This document shows positions 43,753-52,654 of a DNA stretch of 64,000 nt, in pieces; the stretch's first letter is position 1; each line of letters starts with the position of its first letter. This DNA is from Methanomassiliicoccus sp. Lineage in GTDB: Archaea > Thermoplasmatota > Thermoplasmata > Methanomassiliicoccales > Methanomassiliicoccaceae. The position numbers and the translations under genes were made by a program. Under the pieces are notes generated by a model. That model searched no databases. It had not been told where the DNA came from and worked only from the letters and a program-made list of their open reading frames with translations. The DNA lies in the NCBI GenBank assembly GCA_016109435.1, contig JAEILR010000002.1, forward strand, positions 112,966 through 176,965, given 5' to 3'.

Positions 43753-45627
43753 ATGGGGCACAAGGTCACTTTCTTCCCCGGCAACGTCACCGTGGAGGTC
43801 CAGGACGGGGAAACGGTCCTCGACGCCGCGGTGGCCGCGGGCGTACAGGTCAACAGTGTCTGCGGCGGCCGGGGGACCTGCGGGAAATGCCTGGTGATCA
43901 TCGACGGGCCGGCGGAGTCGGAGCAGGGGACGCTTTCCCCCGAGGAGTACCGCCTGGGGTACCGGCTCGCCTGCCGCACCGCGGTCCACGGCGACCTGTC
44001 CGCGTTCATCCCTGAAGGGTCGCAGGTCAGCGAGCACCAGATCCTGGCGGCGTACCATGGAAGGGGGGCGCCGGAACTCACCCCGCTCACCGAGGTGCGG
44101 CGGCTGGACCTCAAGGCCCCCTCGCTGGAGGACAACCTCGCCGACCTGGAGCGGGTCACCTGCGCGCTGGGAACGCCCGACCTCCTGGTGCCCCTGCCTC
44201 TCCTCAAGGACTTGCCCCGGGTCCTCCGCGAGGGCGGATGGCAGCTGTCCCTCATGCTCTCCCGCCAGGACGGGACGCGGAGGCTGATGGCCGTGGAGAA
44301 GGGGGCCAAGGGCATCGCCAACTACGGAATGGCCATCGACATCGGCACCACCACCCTGGCGGCCGAGCTCGTGGACCTCAACACCGGCAGGACGGTGGCG
44401 CAGGCATCGGACTACAACCGCCAGCTGGTGTGCGGCGAGGACGTCCTGTCGCGCATCGCCTACGCCGAGGACAAGGGGGTGGAGCGGCTGACCGAACTGG
44501 TGGTGGACACGGTCAACGGCCTCATCGCCCAGTTGTGCGCGGAGAGGGACAAGCAGCGCCGGTTCCACTCCGGCACCTGCGATGACGACATCGCCTCCAT
44601 CGTGGTGAGCGCCAACACCTCCATGGTGCACATGCTCCTCGGCCTCGACCCCACCCACATCCGATACTCGCCGTACATCCCCATCACCAACGTGCCGCCG
44701 GTCCTGACGGCCTCGGAGATCGGCCTCCGGGCCCAGCCCGACGCCCCAGTGCTGTGCGTTCCCGGCCGGTCCAGCTACGTGGGCGGGGACATCACCTCGG
44801 ATATCCTGCTCTCTGGTATGCACCTCAGCGAGGACCTCGCGCTCCTCATCGACATGGGGACGAACGGCGAGGTGGTGCTGGGCAACCGAGACTGGATGAT
44901 CGGCTGCTCCACCTCCGCCGGTCCCGCCTTCGAGGGTGGGGAGGTGTCCTGCGGCATGCGCGCCATGGGAGGGGCGATAGACAAGGTGAGCATCAGCGAG
45001 CGGGAGGTCAGCATAACCACCATCGGCAACGCCAGACCGCGGGGCATCTGCGGCTCCGGGCTCATCGATCTCATCGCCCAGATGTTCGTGCACAGATACC
45101 TGGACAAGAAGGGCAGGATCGACACCGCGACGTCGGAAAGGGTGCGCTCCTCCGGCCGGGGGATGGAGTTCATCATCCACCAGGAGGCGGGGGAGAAGCC
45201 CATCGCGGTCAACGACGACGACATCGCCGGGGTCATACGTACCAAGGCGGCCATCTACGCCGGCTGCTCGGTCCTGCTGCGGACAGTGGGCCGCGAGTTC
45301 GCCGACCTGGACAGGGTCTACATCGCCGGCGGTTTCGGGAACTACATCAACATCGACAACGCCCAGACCATCGGGCTGCTGCCGGACCTGCCCCGGGAGA
45401 GGTTCGAGCTCCTGGGCAACGCCTCCCTGGGAGGGGCGAAGCTGTGCCTGCTGTCGGAGAAGATGAGGAAGGAAGCACTGGAGATCTATTCCATGATGAC
45501 CTACCTGGACCTGTCCTCGTCCAACGCCTTCTTCGACCAGTACTCCTCGGCGTTGTTCCTTCCCCACACCGATCTGGGGCAATTCCCGGCGGTGGCTGAG
45601 CGGCTGGCGGCCCGCCCCCGGGAATAG
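43753..45627 (+). CDS. RACo-like corrinoid protein reductive activator (ASKHA, [2Fe-2S])
   Basis: ATP-dependent reactivator of the Co(II) state of corrinoid Fe-S proteins. The N-terminal plant-type ferredoxin has C37, C43, C46 and C74 for [2Fe-2S], followed by a linker and a C-terminal actin-like ATPase (AIDIGTTTLAAELVDL, then LALLIDMGTNGEVVLG and VYIAGGFGNYINI). The length of 624 residues and the DUF4445-type tail match the RACo/RamA-like family. It is separate from acsBCD but should serve the same corrinoid protein. The transcript begins at the ATG (TATA 43723-43730). Confidence 0.88.
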   Translation: MGHKVTFFPGNVTVEVQDGETVLDAAVAAGVQVNSVCGGRGTCGKCLVIIDGPAESEQGTLSPEEYRLGYRLACRTAVHGDLSAFIPEGSQVSEHQILAAYHGRGAPELTPLTEVRRLDLKAPSLEDNLADLERVTCALGTPDLLVPLPLLKDLPRVLREGGWQLSLMLSRQDGTRRLMAVEKGAKGIANYGMAIDIGTTTLAAELVDLNTGRTVAQASDYNRQLVCGEDVLSRIAYAEDKGVERLTELVVDTVNGLIAQLCAERDKQRRFHSGTCDDDIASIVVSANTSMVHMLLGLDPTHIRYSPYIPITNVPPVLTASEIGLRAQPDAPVLCVPGRSSYVGGDITSDILLSGMHLSEDLALLIDMGTNGEVVLGNRDWMIGCSTSAGPAFEGGEVSCGMRAMGGAIDKVSISEREVSITTIGNARPRGICGSGLIDLIAQMFVHRYLDKKGRIDTATSERVRSSGRGMEFIIHQEAGEKPIAVNDDDIAGVIRTKAAIYAGCSVLLRTVGREFADLDRVYIAGGFGNYINIDNAQTIGLLPDLPRERFELLGNASLGGAKLCLLSEKMRKEALEIYSMMTYLDLSSSNAFFDQYSSALFLPHTDLGQFPAVAERLAARPRE

Positions 45628-45756
45628 AGCGGCGCCGACCTGCCGCAGGACGCCGGGACCGATCGTTCAGAGCTGGAGGGAGGTATTGATTCCGATGATA
45701 CTCTTTTGCTCAGCACACTTGAAATAGAGTTTGGGGAGTGATGCGCTCCAGAACCG

Positions 45757-45765
45757 CTTATATTA
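45757..45765 (+). promoter_or_regulatory. TATA box before the 45787 gene
   Basis: CTTATATTA, 22-30 bases upstream of the ATG at 45787, in a 159-base gap after the RACo-like gene. It indicates an independent, probably leaderless transcript. Confidence 0.5.
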
Positions 45766-45786
45766 ACGATTGATGAGGAAAGAGCG

Positions 45787-46461
45787 ATGACCATTCCCCA
45801 GTCCCCCTACGGCTCCATCATCGAGATGGCGAGGTCGATAGCCCGTTCCGGGCTCTCCGGCGAAAAGGGCTCCAAGGCCGAGGCCGAGAGCATCGTCAGG
45901 GAGATCATCGGACCTGCCGATCAGGCGTTCACCGGGGCGCACGGTGTCAACTACTGGACGTACCTGAAGCAAGCGTTGGTGGAATATGCCGGCTCCCGGG
46001 GCCTGCAGGGCGAGTTCGTGGTCAAGGGGTCCCCGTTCAACTGGCACGCGTCGGTGGGCACCAGGTGCTCCGCGGTCCTTCTCAGGAAGGACTTCCACCG
46101 CGGTGACGCCCACGTCGAGCCGGAGCTGTTCCTGGAGGCGGGGGCCATGAACTACGGGCTCGACGGCCCGGTCTACGGCGTGGCCTGCGGATTCCACTAC
46201 CTGCCGTCCCCCGAGGGCGACGCCAGCAGGTTCGTCCAGGGCGTGCTGGAGGACCGGGAGGCCAGGCTCATCGCCTGGGCCCTGTCCAACAACGGTTTCG
46301 TCAACCCCACATTCCGTTCCGGCGAGGGTTCCTGGGGCATGGGCTCGGCCCTGGCCAGGATGTGGCCGCAGGACCGCCTGCCGTCGGACCTGAAGGAGCA
46401 GGCGTTCAGAGCCTTGGACGAGCTGCTCCCTCTGTTCAAGCGGATCGTTTCCGTCCGGTGA
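45787..46461 (+). CDS. Hypothetical protein
   Basis: A 224-residue protein that I do not recognise. Segments such as VNYWTYLKQALVEYAGSRGL, SPFNWHASVGTRCSAVLL and PVYGVACGFHYLPSP suggest a compact globular alpha/beta fold with few cysteines and no transmembrane helix. It is unlike its neighbours in function and is transcribed from its own TATA box. The codon use looks native. Confidence 0.55.
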   Translation: MTIPQSPYGSIIEMARSIARSGLSGEKGSKAEAESIVREIIGPADQAFTGAHGVNYWTYLKQALVEYAGSRGLQGEFVVKGSPFNWHASVGTRCSAVLLRKDFHRGDAHVEPELFLEAGAMNYGLDGPVYGVACGFHYLPSPEGDASRFVQGVLEDREARLIAWALSNNGFVNPTFRSGEGSWGMGSALARMWPQDRLPSDLKEQAFRALDELLPLFKRIVSVR

Positions 46462-46523
46462 TGCCGGACCTCCGGGCGCATCGTGCCGACTCTTCCCCGA
46501 ACATCACCGGCTATCCATGCCAG

Positions 46524-46533
46524 GATATAATAG
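46524..46533 (+). promoter_or_regulatory. TATA box of the methyltransferase gene at 46557
   Basis: GATATAATAG, 24-33 bases before the ATG at 46557. It predicts a leaderless messenger. Confidence 0.5.
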
Positions 46534-46556
46534 TCCCTGTGAGCTTAGAGTAAGCG

Positions 46557-47330
46557 ATGAAGGTCAACGACCCGCCCATGCGACCGGAGGAAGTGTTCTC
46601 CCGCAGGGCCTCCCACTATGCCACCAGCAAGGTCCACGATGACAAGGTGACCCTGTCCTGGCTGGTCGACGCGGCCGCCCCGGGCAGGGAGGACGTGGCC
46701 CTGGACATCGGCACCGGGGCGGGGCACACCGCGCTGGCCCTGGCCCCCAGGGTCACGAGGGTGGAGGCCATCGATCTCACCGAGGAGATGCTGGGCGAGG
46801 CCAGGAAGCTGGCTGGGAAGCGGGGGATCGACAACGTCACCTTCAGCATCGGCAATGCCATGTCCCTGCCCTACCCCGACCGGAGCTTTGACATCGTGAC
46901 CTGCCGCCGGGCCGCCCACCACTTCACCGACCTGGAGCGGGCGCTGGGAGAGATGGCCCGGGTCCTCAGGGTCGGAGGCCGGATGGTGATCGACGACCGC
47001 AGCGTGCCGGAGGACGACGAAGTGGACGAGCTGATCAACCGCATGGACGTGCTTCACGACCCCTCCCACGTCCGCGACCGGAGGACCAGCGAATGGTCCG
47101 CCCTGGTGAGGGGCACGGGGCTGGAGCTGCTGAGCATGCGGCCGTACCGCCGGAGAGTGCCCCTATCCCACTTCACCGACATGGTCGACCCCCCCACCGA
47201 GTCGGCCATGCGAGATCTGGTGGCGAGAGCATCGGATCATGCGAAGAAGGCCATCGCCCTGGAGGTCACCGACGGCTGCGTCCTCCTGGACAACTTCTTC
47301 ATCCTCCTCTCGGCGGTCAGATCACGCTGA
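46557..47330 (+). CDS. SAM-dependent methyltransferase (class I, UbiE-like)
   Basis: A 257-residue Rossmann methyltransferase. The SAM-binding motif LDIGTGAGHTALALA lies near 48-62, the adenosyl-ring acidic residue in VEAIDLTEEML, then the post-motif VTCRRAAHHFTDLERALGEM and VLRVGGRMVIDD, typical of UbiE/Coq5-like enzymes. The substrate cannot be predicted. Possible targets are lipids, cofactors or quinone-type carriers. It is convergent with the hypothetical gene at 47352. Confidence 0.8.
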   Translation: MKVNDPPMRPEEVFSRRASHYATSKVHDDKVTLSWLVDAAAPGREDVALDIGTGAGHTALALAPRVTRVEAIDLTEEMLGEARKLAGKRGIDNVTFSIGNAMSLPYPDRSFDIVTCRRAAHHFTDLERALGEMARVLRVGGRMVIDDRSVPEDDEVDELINRMDVLHDPSHVRDRRTSEWSALVRGTGLELLSMRPYRRRVPLSHFTDMVDPPTESAMRDLVARASDHAKKAIALEVTDGCVLLDNFFILLSAVRSR

Positions 47331-47351
47331 GGACGCCGCCGCTCATGGCAA

Positions 47352-47831
47352 CTAGAGCCGCAGGTGCGCCTTTAGATCATCCAGATACTTCGATTCGTCC
47401 TCGTTGACCTTTTCACCCGAACCCATGAAGCCCGATCCACTGGCATTCACCATGCTCTCCGCCAGCCCATAGAGGAAGTTCTTGGTCTGGGCCCCTTGTT
47501 CCCCCATCGTGTCCAGCATGGGCTCGATCTCGTCCACTTTCTTCATGACATCCGCCGGGTCCAGGCCTTTTAGGTCGGCCCTTTCCTCCTTCGCTCTGTT
47601 CTCGCGTTGGATGGAGCCTATCACCCCTTCTACTATGGGGTTGCCTTTGTACGTGTCCTTCGATCGGCCAATATATTTCGCGCCTGCCCCGCCCGCCCTC
47701 AGGGATGCAGCAAGATGCAGGCCGCCGACCTTCATCGCTCCTTCCATGATGGACCAAGCTGCCGGCACGATCCGGTCCACCATCGTGCTCACTTCTACCT
47801 TCTGTACAGTGTCAGTTCCCAAGTCTCTCAC
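47352..47831 (-). CDS. Hypothetical helical protein
   Basis: A 159-residue protein, mostly alpha-helical and with no recognised domain. The middle is rich in Lys/Arg/Glu (RENRAKEERADLKGLDPADV). A segment GGLHLAASLRAGGAGAKYIGR near the start is weakly amphipathic. A TTTTATATC box 31-39 bases upstream of the ATG at 47831 supports expression. The convergent methyltransferase ends 21 bases away. The function is unknown. Confidence 0.5.
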   Translation of the reverse strand: MRDLGTDTVQKVEVSTMVDRIVPAAWSIMEGAMKVGGLHLAASLRAGGAGAKYIGRSKDTYKGNPIVEGVIGSIQRENRAKEERADLKGLDPADVMKKVDEIEPMLDTMGEQGAQTKNFLYGLAESMVNASGSGFMGSGEKVNEDESKYLDDLKAHLRL

Positions 47832-47861
47832 GCTCTTGCTTCCACGTTGCGCTCCAGGACG

Positions 47862-47870
47862 ATATAAAAC
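47862..47870 (-). promoter_or_regulatory. TATA box of the 47831 gene
   Basis: TTTTATATC on the minus strand, 31 bases before the ATG at 47831. On the plus strand the same stretch reads GATATAAAA, which could also serve the short region before the 48058 gene. The minus-strand use fits better. Confidence 0.45.
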
Positions 47871-48023
47871 GGCCGAACGTGCGATGGCGACCTACCAAGG
47901 AGCGTATGCTTTGGAACATGATGACGAGGCCGTTCATCGCTGCCGTCAAGAAAGCGCTCGTTCGTCAGCACTGGCCGATCGATGCCCTGCTGACGGTCCA
48001 GAAGCTGCGTTTGAGCTAACGCC

Positions 48024-48034
48024 AATATTTATTA
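48024..48034 (+). promoter_or_regulatory. TATA box of the MetE-like/cooC operon
   Basis: AATATTTATTA, 24-34 bases before the ATG at 48058. It gives a leaderless start for the MetE-core-like gene and, through its overlap, for cooC. The preceding 47871-48023 shows only a weak 37-codon frame. Confidence 0.55.
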
Positions 48035-48057
48035 GATTAACAGGGGGTACGGCAACT

Positions 48058-49080
48058 ATGGACTGGAACTTCGCGCCCAGCGTCATCGGGTCGCTTCCCT
48101 GCACCGACCCGGCCAGGGCGGTGGACCTCATCGTCAACAACCTGCGGACCATACCTACCTGGCCGCAGCTGCCCAACATGGGCTTCCGGGAGAACATGTA
48201 CGTCCAGTTCGCCCACCGGCTGCCGGGGGTGCAGGTCGACGAGGCCCGGAAGAAGGTGCGCGTGGACCTCGACAACTACGATCCCGAGGACATATACACC
48301 CGCATCCTGTCCGAGGACATCGGCTCCTTCGACCTTCCCCCGGAGCACTTCGCCGGGTTCCACGAGTTCATGGCCAGGGACCTTCCTGAGGAGACCGTCG
48401 CGGTCAAGGGGCAGATCACCGGCCCGGTGTCCATGGGGCTGCAGCTCACGGACCTCAACGACCGGCCGGTGCTGTACGACGAGGCGTACGCGGAGATCAT
48501 CCGCAGGAGCCTGAACCTCACCGCCCGGTGGCAGGAGGGAGAGCTGCAGAAGAAGTGCCCGCGGACCATGATCTTCCTGGACGAGCCGTACCTGTCCATG
48601 ATGGGCACGCCGTTCGCCAGCGTGTCGCAGGCGGACGTGGCCGCGTGGACCGTGGAGGTGACCGCCGGACTGGAGGGCAGCATCGGCCTGCACTGCTGCG
48701 CCAACACCGACTGGCCGTTCATTATGGGCCTGCCGATCGACGTCCTGTCCTTCGACGCCTTCGGTTACGGCTACACCATCCTCCTGTACCCCGACGAGGT
48801 GACCCGATTCCTGGACCGGGGGGGATGCCTGGCCTGGGGCGTGGTCCCCAGCAGCGACGACAAGCTGGTCCATGAGAACGTGGACACTCTGGTGGAGACC
48901 ATGGAGAACATGATCTCCTCCCTGGCGGCGAAGGGCGTGGACCGCGAGCGGCTGGTGAGGCAGAGCATGATCACCCCGCAGTGCGGCCTCAGCGGCCTGG
49001 ACGAGCGGGGCGGCCAGAAGGTCATGCGGTTGCTGGTGGGGGTGTCCGAGGCCCTCGCTGAAAGATACTCGCTGGGATGA
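48058..49080 (+). CDS. MetE-core-like (cobalamin-independent methionine synthase family) methyltransferase
   Basis: A 340-residue TIM-barrel of the uroporphyrinogen decarboxylase/MetE superfamily. The catalytic zinc ligands are recognisable: HCC in GLHCCANTDW (His and Cys two apart), an acidic residue in DVLSFDAFGYGY where MetE has Glu, and the late Cys in TPQCGLSGL. The N-terminal half of MetE that binds folate is missing, as in folate-independent methionine synthases (Mes families) that use methyl-corrinoid proteins. Overlap by four bases with cooC suggests a role tied to the CODH/ACS corrinoid protein. It may instead transfer methyl groups to another thiol. Confidence 0.75.
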   Translation: MDWNFAPSVIGSLPCTDPARAVDLIVNNLRTIPTWPQLPNMGFRENMYVQFAHRLPGVQVDEARKKVRVDLDNYDPEDIYTRILSEDIGSFDLPPEHFAGFHEFMARDLPEETVAVKGQITGPVSMGLQLTDLNDRPVLYDEAYAEIIRRSLNLTARWQEGELQKKCPRTMIFLDEPYLSMMGTPFASVSQADVAAWTVEVTAGLEGSIGLHCCANTDWPFIMGLPIDVLSFDAFGYGYTILLYPDEVTRFLDRGGCLAWGVVPSSDDKLVHENVDTLVETMENMISSLAAKGVDRERLVRQSMITPQCGLSGLDERGGQKVMRLLVGVSEALAERYSLG

Positions 49081-49832
49081 CCGTGGCCTTCACCATCGCG
49101 GTGGCGGGGAAGGGCGGGGTCGGCAAGTCCACGCTGTCCGCGCTGCTGGTAAGGGAGATGTCATCGCGCTCCGGGAAGGTCGTCCTGGCCGTCGACGCCG
49201 ACCCCAACTCCAATCTCGGGGAGAAATTGGGGGTGGCGGTGGAGAGGACCATCGGGGACTTGCGGGAGGACCTGCTGAAGCGCTCCGAGGAACTGGCCGG
49301 CGGAGGCTCGAAGCATGAGGCGGTGATGTACCATCTAAGATTGGCCATGGTCGAGGGGAGGGAGTTCGACCTGGTCACCATGGGCCGCTCCGAGGGCCGG
49401 GGCTGCTACTGCTACATCAACAACCTGCTGCGCACCTACCTCGACGATGTCATGGACGATTATCCCTACGTGGTCATCGATAACGAGGCGGGAATGGAGC
49501 ATCTGTCCCGCCGGACCTGCAGGAGGATGGACGTCCTGCTGGTGGTATCGGACGCCACCACCGTCGGCCTCACCACCGCCGGCAGGATACTAACGCTGGC
49601 GAGGGAGATGGAGCTGGACATCGGGGCCGCGGTGCTGATCATCAACCGGGTCCGTGGCGAGCTTCCGCCGGCGCTCAGGGACGCGGTGCCCCAGGGGTTC
49701 TCCAGCGTCGTACTGATTCCCCACGATCCCGCGGTCGAGGAACTGGCCGCGTCCGGAGGGCCGTTGTCCCGGCTTCCGCCCGACAGCCCGGCGGTCAATG
49801 CCGTGCGCGGCCTGGCCCGCGAGCTGAAGTAG
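49077..49832 (+). CDS. cooC: CooC-type CODH nickel-insertion ATPase
   Basis: A 251-residue P-loop ATPase of the MinD/CooC family. Deviant Walker A AGKGGVGKST at 9-18, and the CxC motif in GCYCYINNLLR that coordinates nickel in CooC dimers. It aids maturation of carbon monoxide dehydrogenase and acetyl-CoA synthase, which are acsB and relatives here. ATGA overlap with the MetE-like gene gives coupled translation. The catalytic CODH gene itself is outside the window. Confidence 0.92.
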   Translation: MTVAFTIAVAGKGGVGKSTLSALLVREMSSRSGKVVLAVDADPNSNLGEKLGVAVERTIGDLREDLLKRSEELAGGGSKHEAVMYHLRLAMVEGREFDLVTMGRSEGRGCYCYINNLLRTYLDDVMDDYPYVVIDNEAGMEHLSRRTCRRMDVLLVVSDATTVGLTTAGRILTLAREMELDIGAAVLIINRVRGELPPALRDAVPQGFSSVVLIPHDPAVEELAASGGPLSRLPPDSPAVNAVRGLARELK

Positions 49833-49920
49833 CGCCCCCGATCTTTTTCATGATCATTACAGGGCAAGCATAATGTTGCCGCATATTATTCGCCCCATAA
49901 TAATACGAGGGGGAAGAGGG

Positions 49921-50817
49921 ATGAGGCTTAAGAAACAGTATCTGGCACTGATCGTGGTGGTCATGCTCGTCCTCACTGGGCTGCTGGCATCGTGGATCGT
50001 AGGTTCGGTCCAGGGCGCTAAGGTGGCCTACGTCGCGGTGAGGGCCGACAAGAGCGAGTTCGGGATGGACGAGAACGTCACCTTCTCTCTGGTCCCGCTC
50101 TCTCAGGACGTCCAGTTCACCGTCAGCGGGGAGCACGACAGCGCCGGCGTCTACATCGTCAGGCTGGCCGATGACATCGACCCGGACACCTACCTCGATG
50201 ACAGCAACGCGGTCCAGAACATCAGCGTGCGGGCCCGTTCCGATCACGAGCCGGTGATTCCCATCCCCCGCTACAACTCCTCCGGGGAGCCGATGAGGAT
50301 GAGCTGGAACCGCACGATCCCCCAGTACGATGCGGAACGGGGCGGGTACGTCTGGTACAAGGCCACCGAAGGCACTTACCTGCTCTACCCGGTCTACCAG
50401 TGGGAGTACGGCCACGCCACCAAGTTCATGCTCGAGCGGGCCTCCATCTTCCACCTCGACGGCCTAAGGGTCGATCACGACATCTCGCTCGACGACTCGG
50501 TGTTCACGGTGCGGACCGAGTTCTCCCTGCCTGAGGGGGCGGGGCCGATGAGCGGTCTGTTCACCACCATCTTGCCGCGTAACCCCGACACGTTCAACAG
50601 CACGATGACCTACCACAACGAGACCGTCGAACTGGTGCCGGGCCAGACCACCACGGTGACCATCACCTATCCCGCTTCAGGCTCCTATGGCCCCGTGACC
50701 ACCAGCATGTCCGCCTTCCTCATCGTCGGAGACATCACCTACGCCTTCGGGTTCTGGCCCTACATCATTTACGATCACGTCAACAACAACACGGAGGTGC
50801 GGTATGTCCAGTACTGA
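49921..50817 (+). CDS. Membrane-anchored accessory protein of an ABC system
   Basis: A 298-residue protein with one N-terminal transmembrane helix (about 8-29, preceded by RLKKQ) and an outside domain rich in beta strands and Asp/Thr. Ig-like segments such as VSGEHDSAGVYIVRLADD are seen. It is followed, with a 14-base overlap, by the ATP-binding and permease genes, so it is likely a partner or sensor of that transporter. I do not know the family. ATG 49921 is chosen, at the start of the basic region before the helix. Confidence 0.7.
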   Translation: MRLKKQYLALIVVVMLVLTGLLASWIVGSVQGAKVAYVAVRADKSEFGMDENVTFSLVPLSQDVQFTVSGEHDSAGVYIVRLADDIDPDTYLDDSNAVQNISVRARSDHEPVIPIPRYNSSGEPMRMSWNRTIPQYDAERGGYVWYKATEGTYLLYPVYQWEYGHATKFMLERASIFHLDGLRVDHDISLDDSVFTVRTEFSLPEGAGPMSGLFTTILPRNPDTFNSTMTYHNETVELVPGQTTTVTITYPASGSYGPVTTSMSAFLIVGDITYAFGFWPYIIYDHVNNNTEVRYVQY

Positions 50818-51721
50818 ACCGGTACTGTCCTGCAGGAACATCTCTAAAACCTACGGCAACCGCTTCACCCGAGGCAACATCCGCGCCCTCGACCGCGCCT
50901 CGTTCTCCATCCAGGAAGGAGAGATATGCGGACTGGTCGGCCCCAATGGCGCGGGGAAGAGCACCATGATCAAACTGATCATGGGCATCGAGCCTAAGGA
51001 CGAGGGCACCGTGGACATGAACGGCCTGGACCCCCGCGTGGCCCTAGGGTACGTGCCGGAGAGGCCGACCTTCTTCGAGGACCTCTCCGCCTATTACAAC
51101 CTGCTGTACTTCGCCCGCCTGACCGGAGCGCAGGACCCCGAGGGCACCAGCCGGAGGCTGATCGACGAGTTCGGCCTGAAGGGCCGGGGCGACGACCGGG
51201 TCTCGTCGTTCTCCAAAGGCATGAAGCAGCGCCTGGCAATCGCCCGGGGGGTGGTCCACGGTCCGAAAGTGCTCATCATGGACGAGCCCTTCTCCGGCCT
51301 CGACCCAGGCATGATGATCGAGCTCCGGAGCTTGCTGAAGGCCCTCAAGACCTCGGGCATGGCCATGCTGCTGTCCTCCCACGAGCTTAACGAGATCGAC
51401 CAGCTGTGCGATTCGATCCAGTTCATCAAGGCCGGCCGCATCGTCCGCCGCGAGGACCTGGACCGGCCCAAGGCCCGGGCAGTCATCCAGCTGGTGCTCG
51501 CCTCGCCCAACGAGGCAGTGATCGGGGTGCTGTCCAGGTGGAGCGCGCTATCGGTCTCCGGCGACCGCACCACGATCACTATCGAAGCGCCCAGAGAGGA
51601 GATCCCGGATATCGTGGCCGAAGCGGTGCGGGCCGGAGGAAGGGTCATGGAGTTCCGCCCGGCCCAGGTGAAGGCCGAGGACCTCTACGCCGAGGTCTTC
51701 CAGGCGGAGGTGAGGGCATGA
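50804..51721 (+). CDS. ABC transporter ATP-binding protein
   Basis: A 305-residue nucleotide-binding subunit. Walker A GPNGAGKSTM, signature FSKGMKQRLAIARG, Walker B VLIMDEPFSGLDPGM and the switch His in LSSHELNEID. The C-terminal about 80 residues form an extra domain. It resembles exporters with one permease. It overlaps both neighbours (14 and 4 bases), forming a three-gene unit with the accessory protein and permease. The substrate is unknown. Confidence 0.9.
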   Translation: MSSTEPVLSCRNISKTYGNRFTRGNIRALDRASFSIQEGEICGLVGPNGAGKSTMIKLIMGIEPKDEGTVDMNGLDPRVALGYVPERPTFFEDLSAYYNLLYFARLTGAQDPEGTSRRLIDEFGLKGRGDDRVSSFSKGMKQRLAIARGVVHGPKVLIMDEPFSGLDPGMMIELRSLLKALKTSGMAMLLSSHELNEIDQLCDSIQFIKAGRIVRREDLDRPKARAVIQLVLASPNEAVIGVLSRWSALSVSGDRTTITIEAPREEIPDIVAEAVRAGGRVMEFRPAQVKAEDLYAEVFQAEVRA

Positions 51722-52641
51722 ACGAGTTCGCCATCCATCTCAGGAAGGACATCAAGCTGCTGACCTCGGACTCGCTGTTCGTGATCTTCCTACTGGTCAT
51801 TGCGGTGGCCTCTTTCATCATGGCCCTCACCACCTGCGCCAGCTACGTGCAGATGAACACCTACGGAACGAGCGTGGTGACCAGGGCGTCGCTGGAGGCA
51901 GCCCAGAGGGGTACCCTGGTCAACTATTGGAGCTCGGTCGGAGGGATCCTAACGGCGATGTTCCTGGGGGCCTCGGCGATGGCCTTGGGCGCGGAGAAGG
52001 ACAGCGGGATGAGCCGGTACACCCTTAGCCATAAGGTCCGCGGTCCGATCTTCTACCTCAGCAAACTGCTAGTGATCCTGCTGTTGATCGCCATCGCCAT
52101 GCTCACGGCCCTGGCGGCGTACTTGATCGTGTTCTCGTTCATGGACGTCCCCATGCTCGACGCCGGCAGTCTGGCCACCTCCATGGTGTTCCCATTCCTG
52201 GCCATCCTGGTGTTCTCGTCGCTCGGCCTCGCGCTGTCCACCGTAGGCACCAAGAAGGGGGCGATGGTCGCCGTAGCGATAGTGGTGTTCATCGCCCTCT
52301 CGGCGCTCTCATCGATCTCCATCAACATGGGCGCTTACGCGGCCGTGAGCGACGATCCGAACGTGACCTATGCCAATTTCACCGAGGCGCTCCCCCTGGA
52401 GTATAAGCTTCTGATATACGGCAACCCGATGGTCATCACCTACGGCTCGTCATACATGCTGGGAACAGGGGACGCCAATGGCGCCCAATTCTACGATGTG
52501 GGAGGCGGCGTTCTTCTGGCCGCGGGGTTCTTCGTGGCGTTCACCGCCCTTGGCCTGGTACTGATGTCCAGGGAGCGCATGGAGCGCTCGTGGTCAGAGC
52601 GGGCGAAGGCACGCATCAGGAAGATGAGGGGTCCGGCCTAA
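51718..52641 (+). CDS. ABC-2 type permease
   Basis: A 307-residue permease with about six transmembrane helices, a long outside loop after the first helix (CASYVQMNTYGTSVVTRA) and a second between helices 5 and 6 (ALPLEYKLLIYGNPMVITYG). The C-terminus is basic (ERWSWSERAKARIRKM-like). The ATG at 51718 overlaps the ATP-binding gene stop. The transported molecule cannot be predicted. It ends 13 bases from the convergent acsC stop. Confidence 0.85.
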   Translation: MNEFAIHLRKDIKLLTSDSLFVIFLLVIAVASFIMALTTCASYVQMNTYGTSVVTRASLEAAQRGTLVNYWSSVGGILTAMFLGASAMALGAEKDSGMSRYTLSHKVRGPIFYLSKLLVILLLIAIAMLTALAAYLIVFSFMDVPMLDAGSLATSMVFPFLAILVFSSLGLALSTVGTKKGAMVAVAIVVFIALSALSSISINMGAYAAVSDDPNVTYANFTEALPLEYKLLIYGNPMVITYGSSYMLGTGDANGAQFYDVGGGVLLAAGFFVAFTALGLVLMSRERMERSWSERAKARIRKMRGPA

Positions 52642-52654
52642 GCCCGGGGCCGGC

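Noticed and set aside
47906..48019. 37-codon frame with AAGGAG three bases before its ATG
   Set aside because: The spacing is too short and the peptide has no distinctive features; the region is better explained by promoters of the flanking genes.
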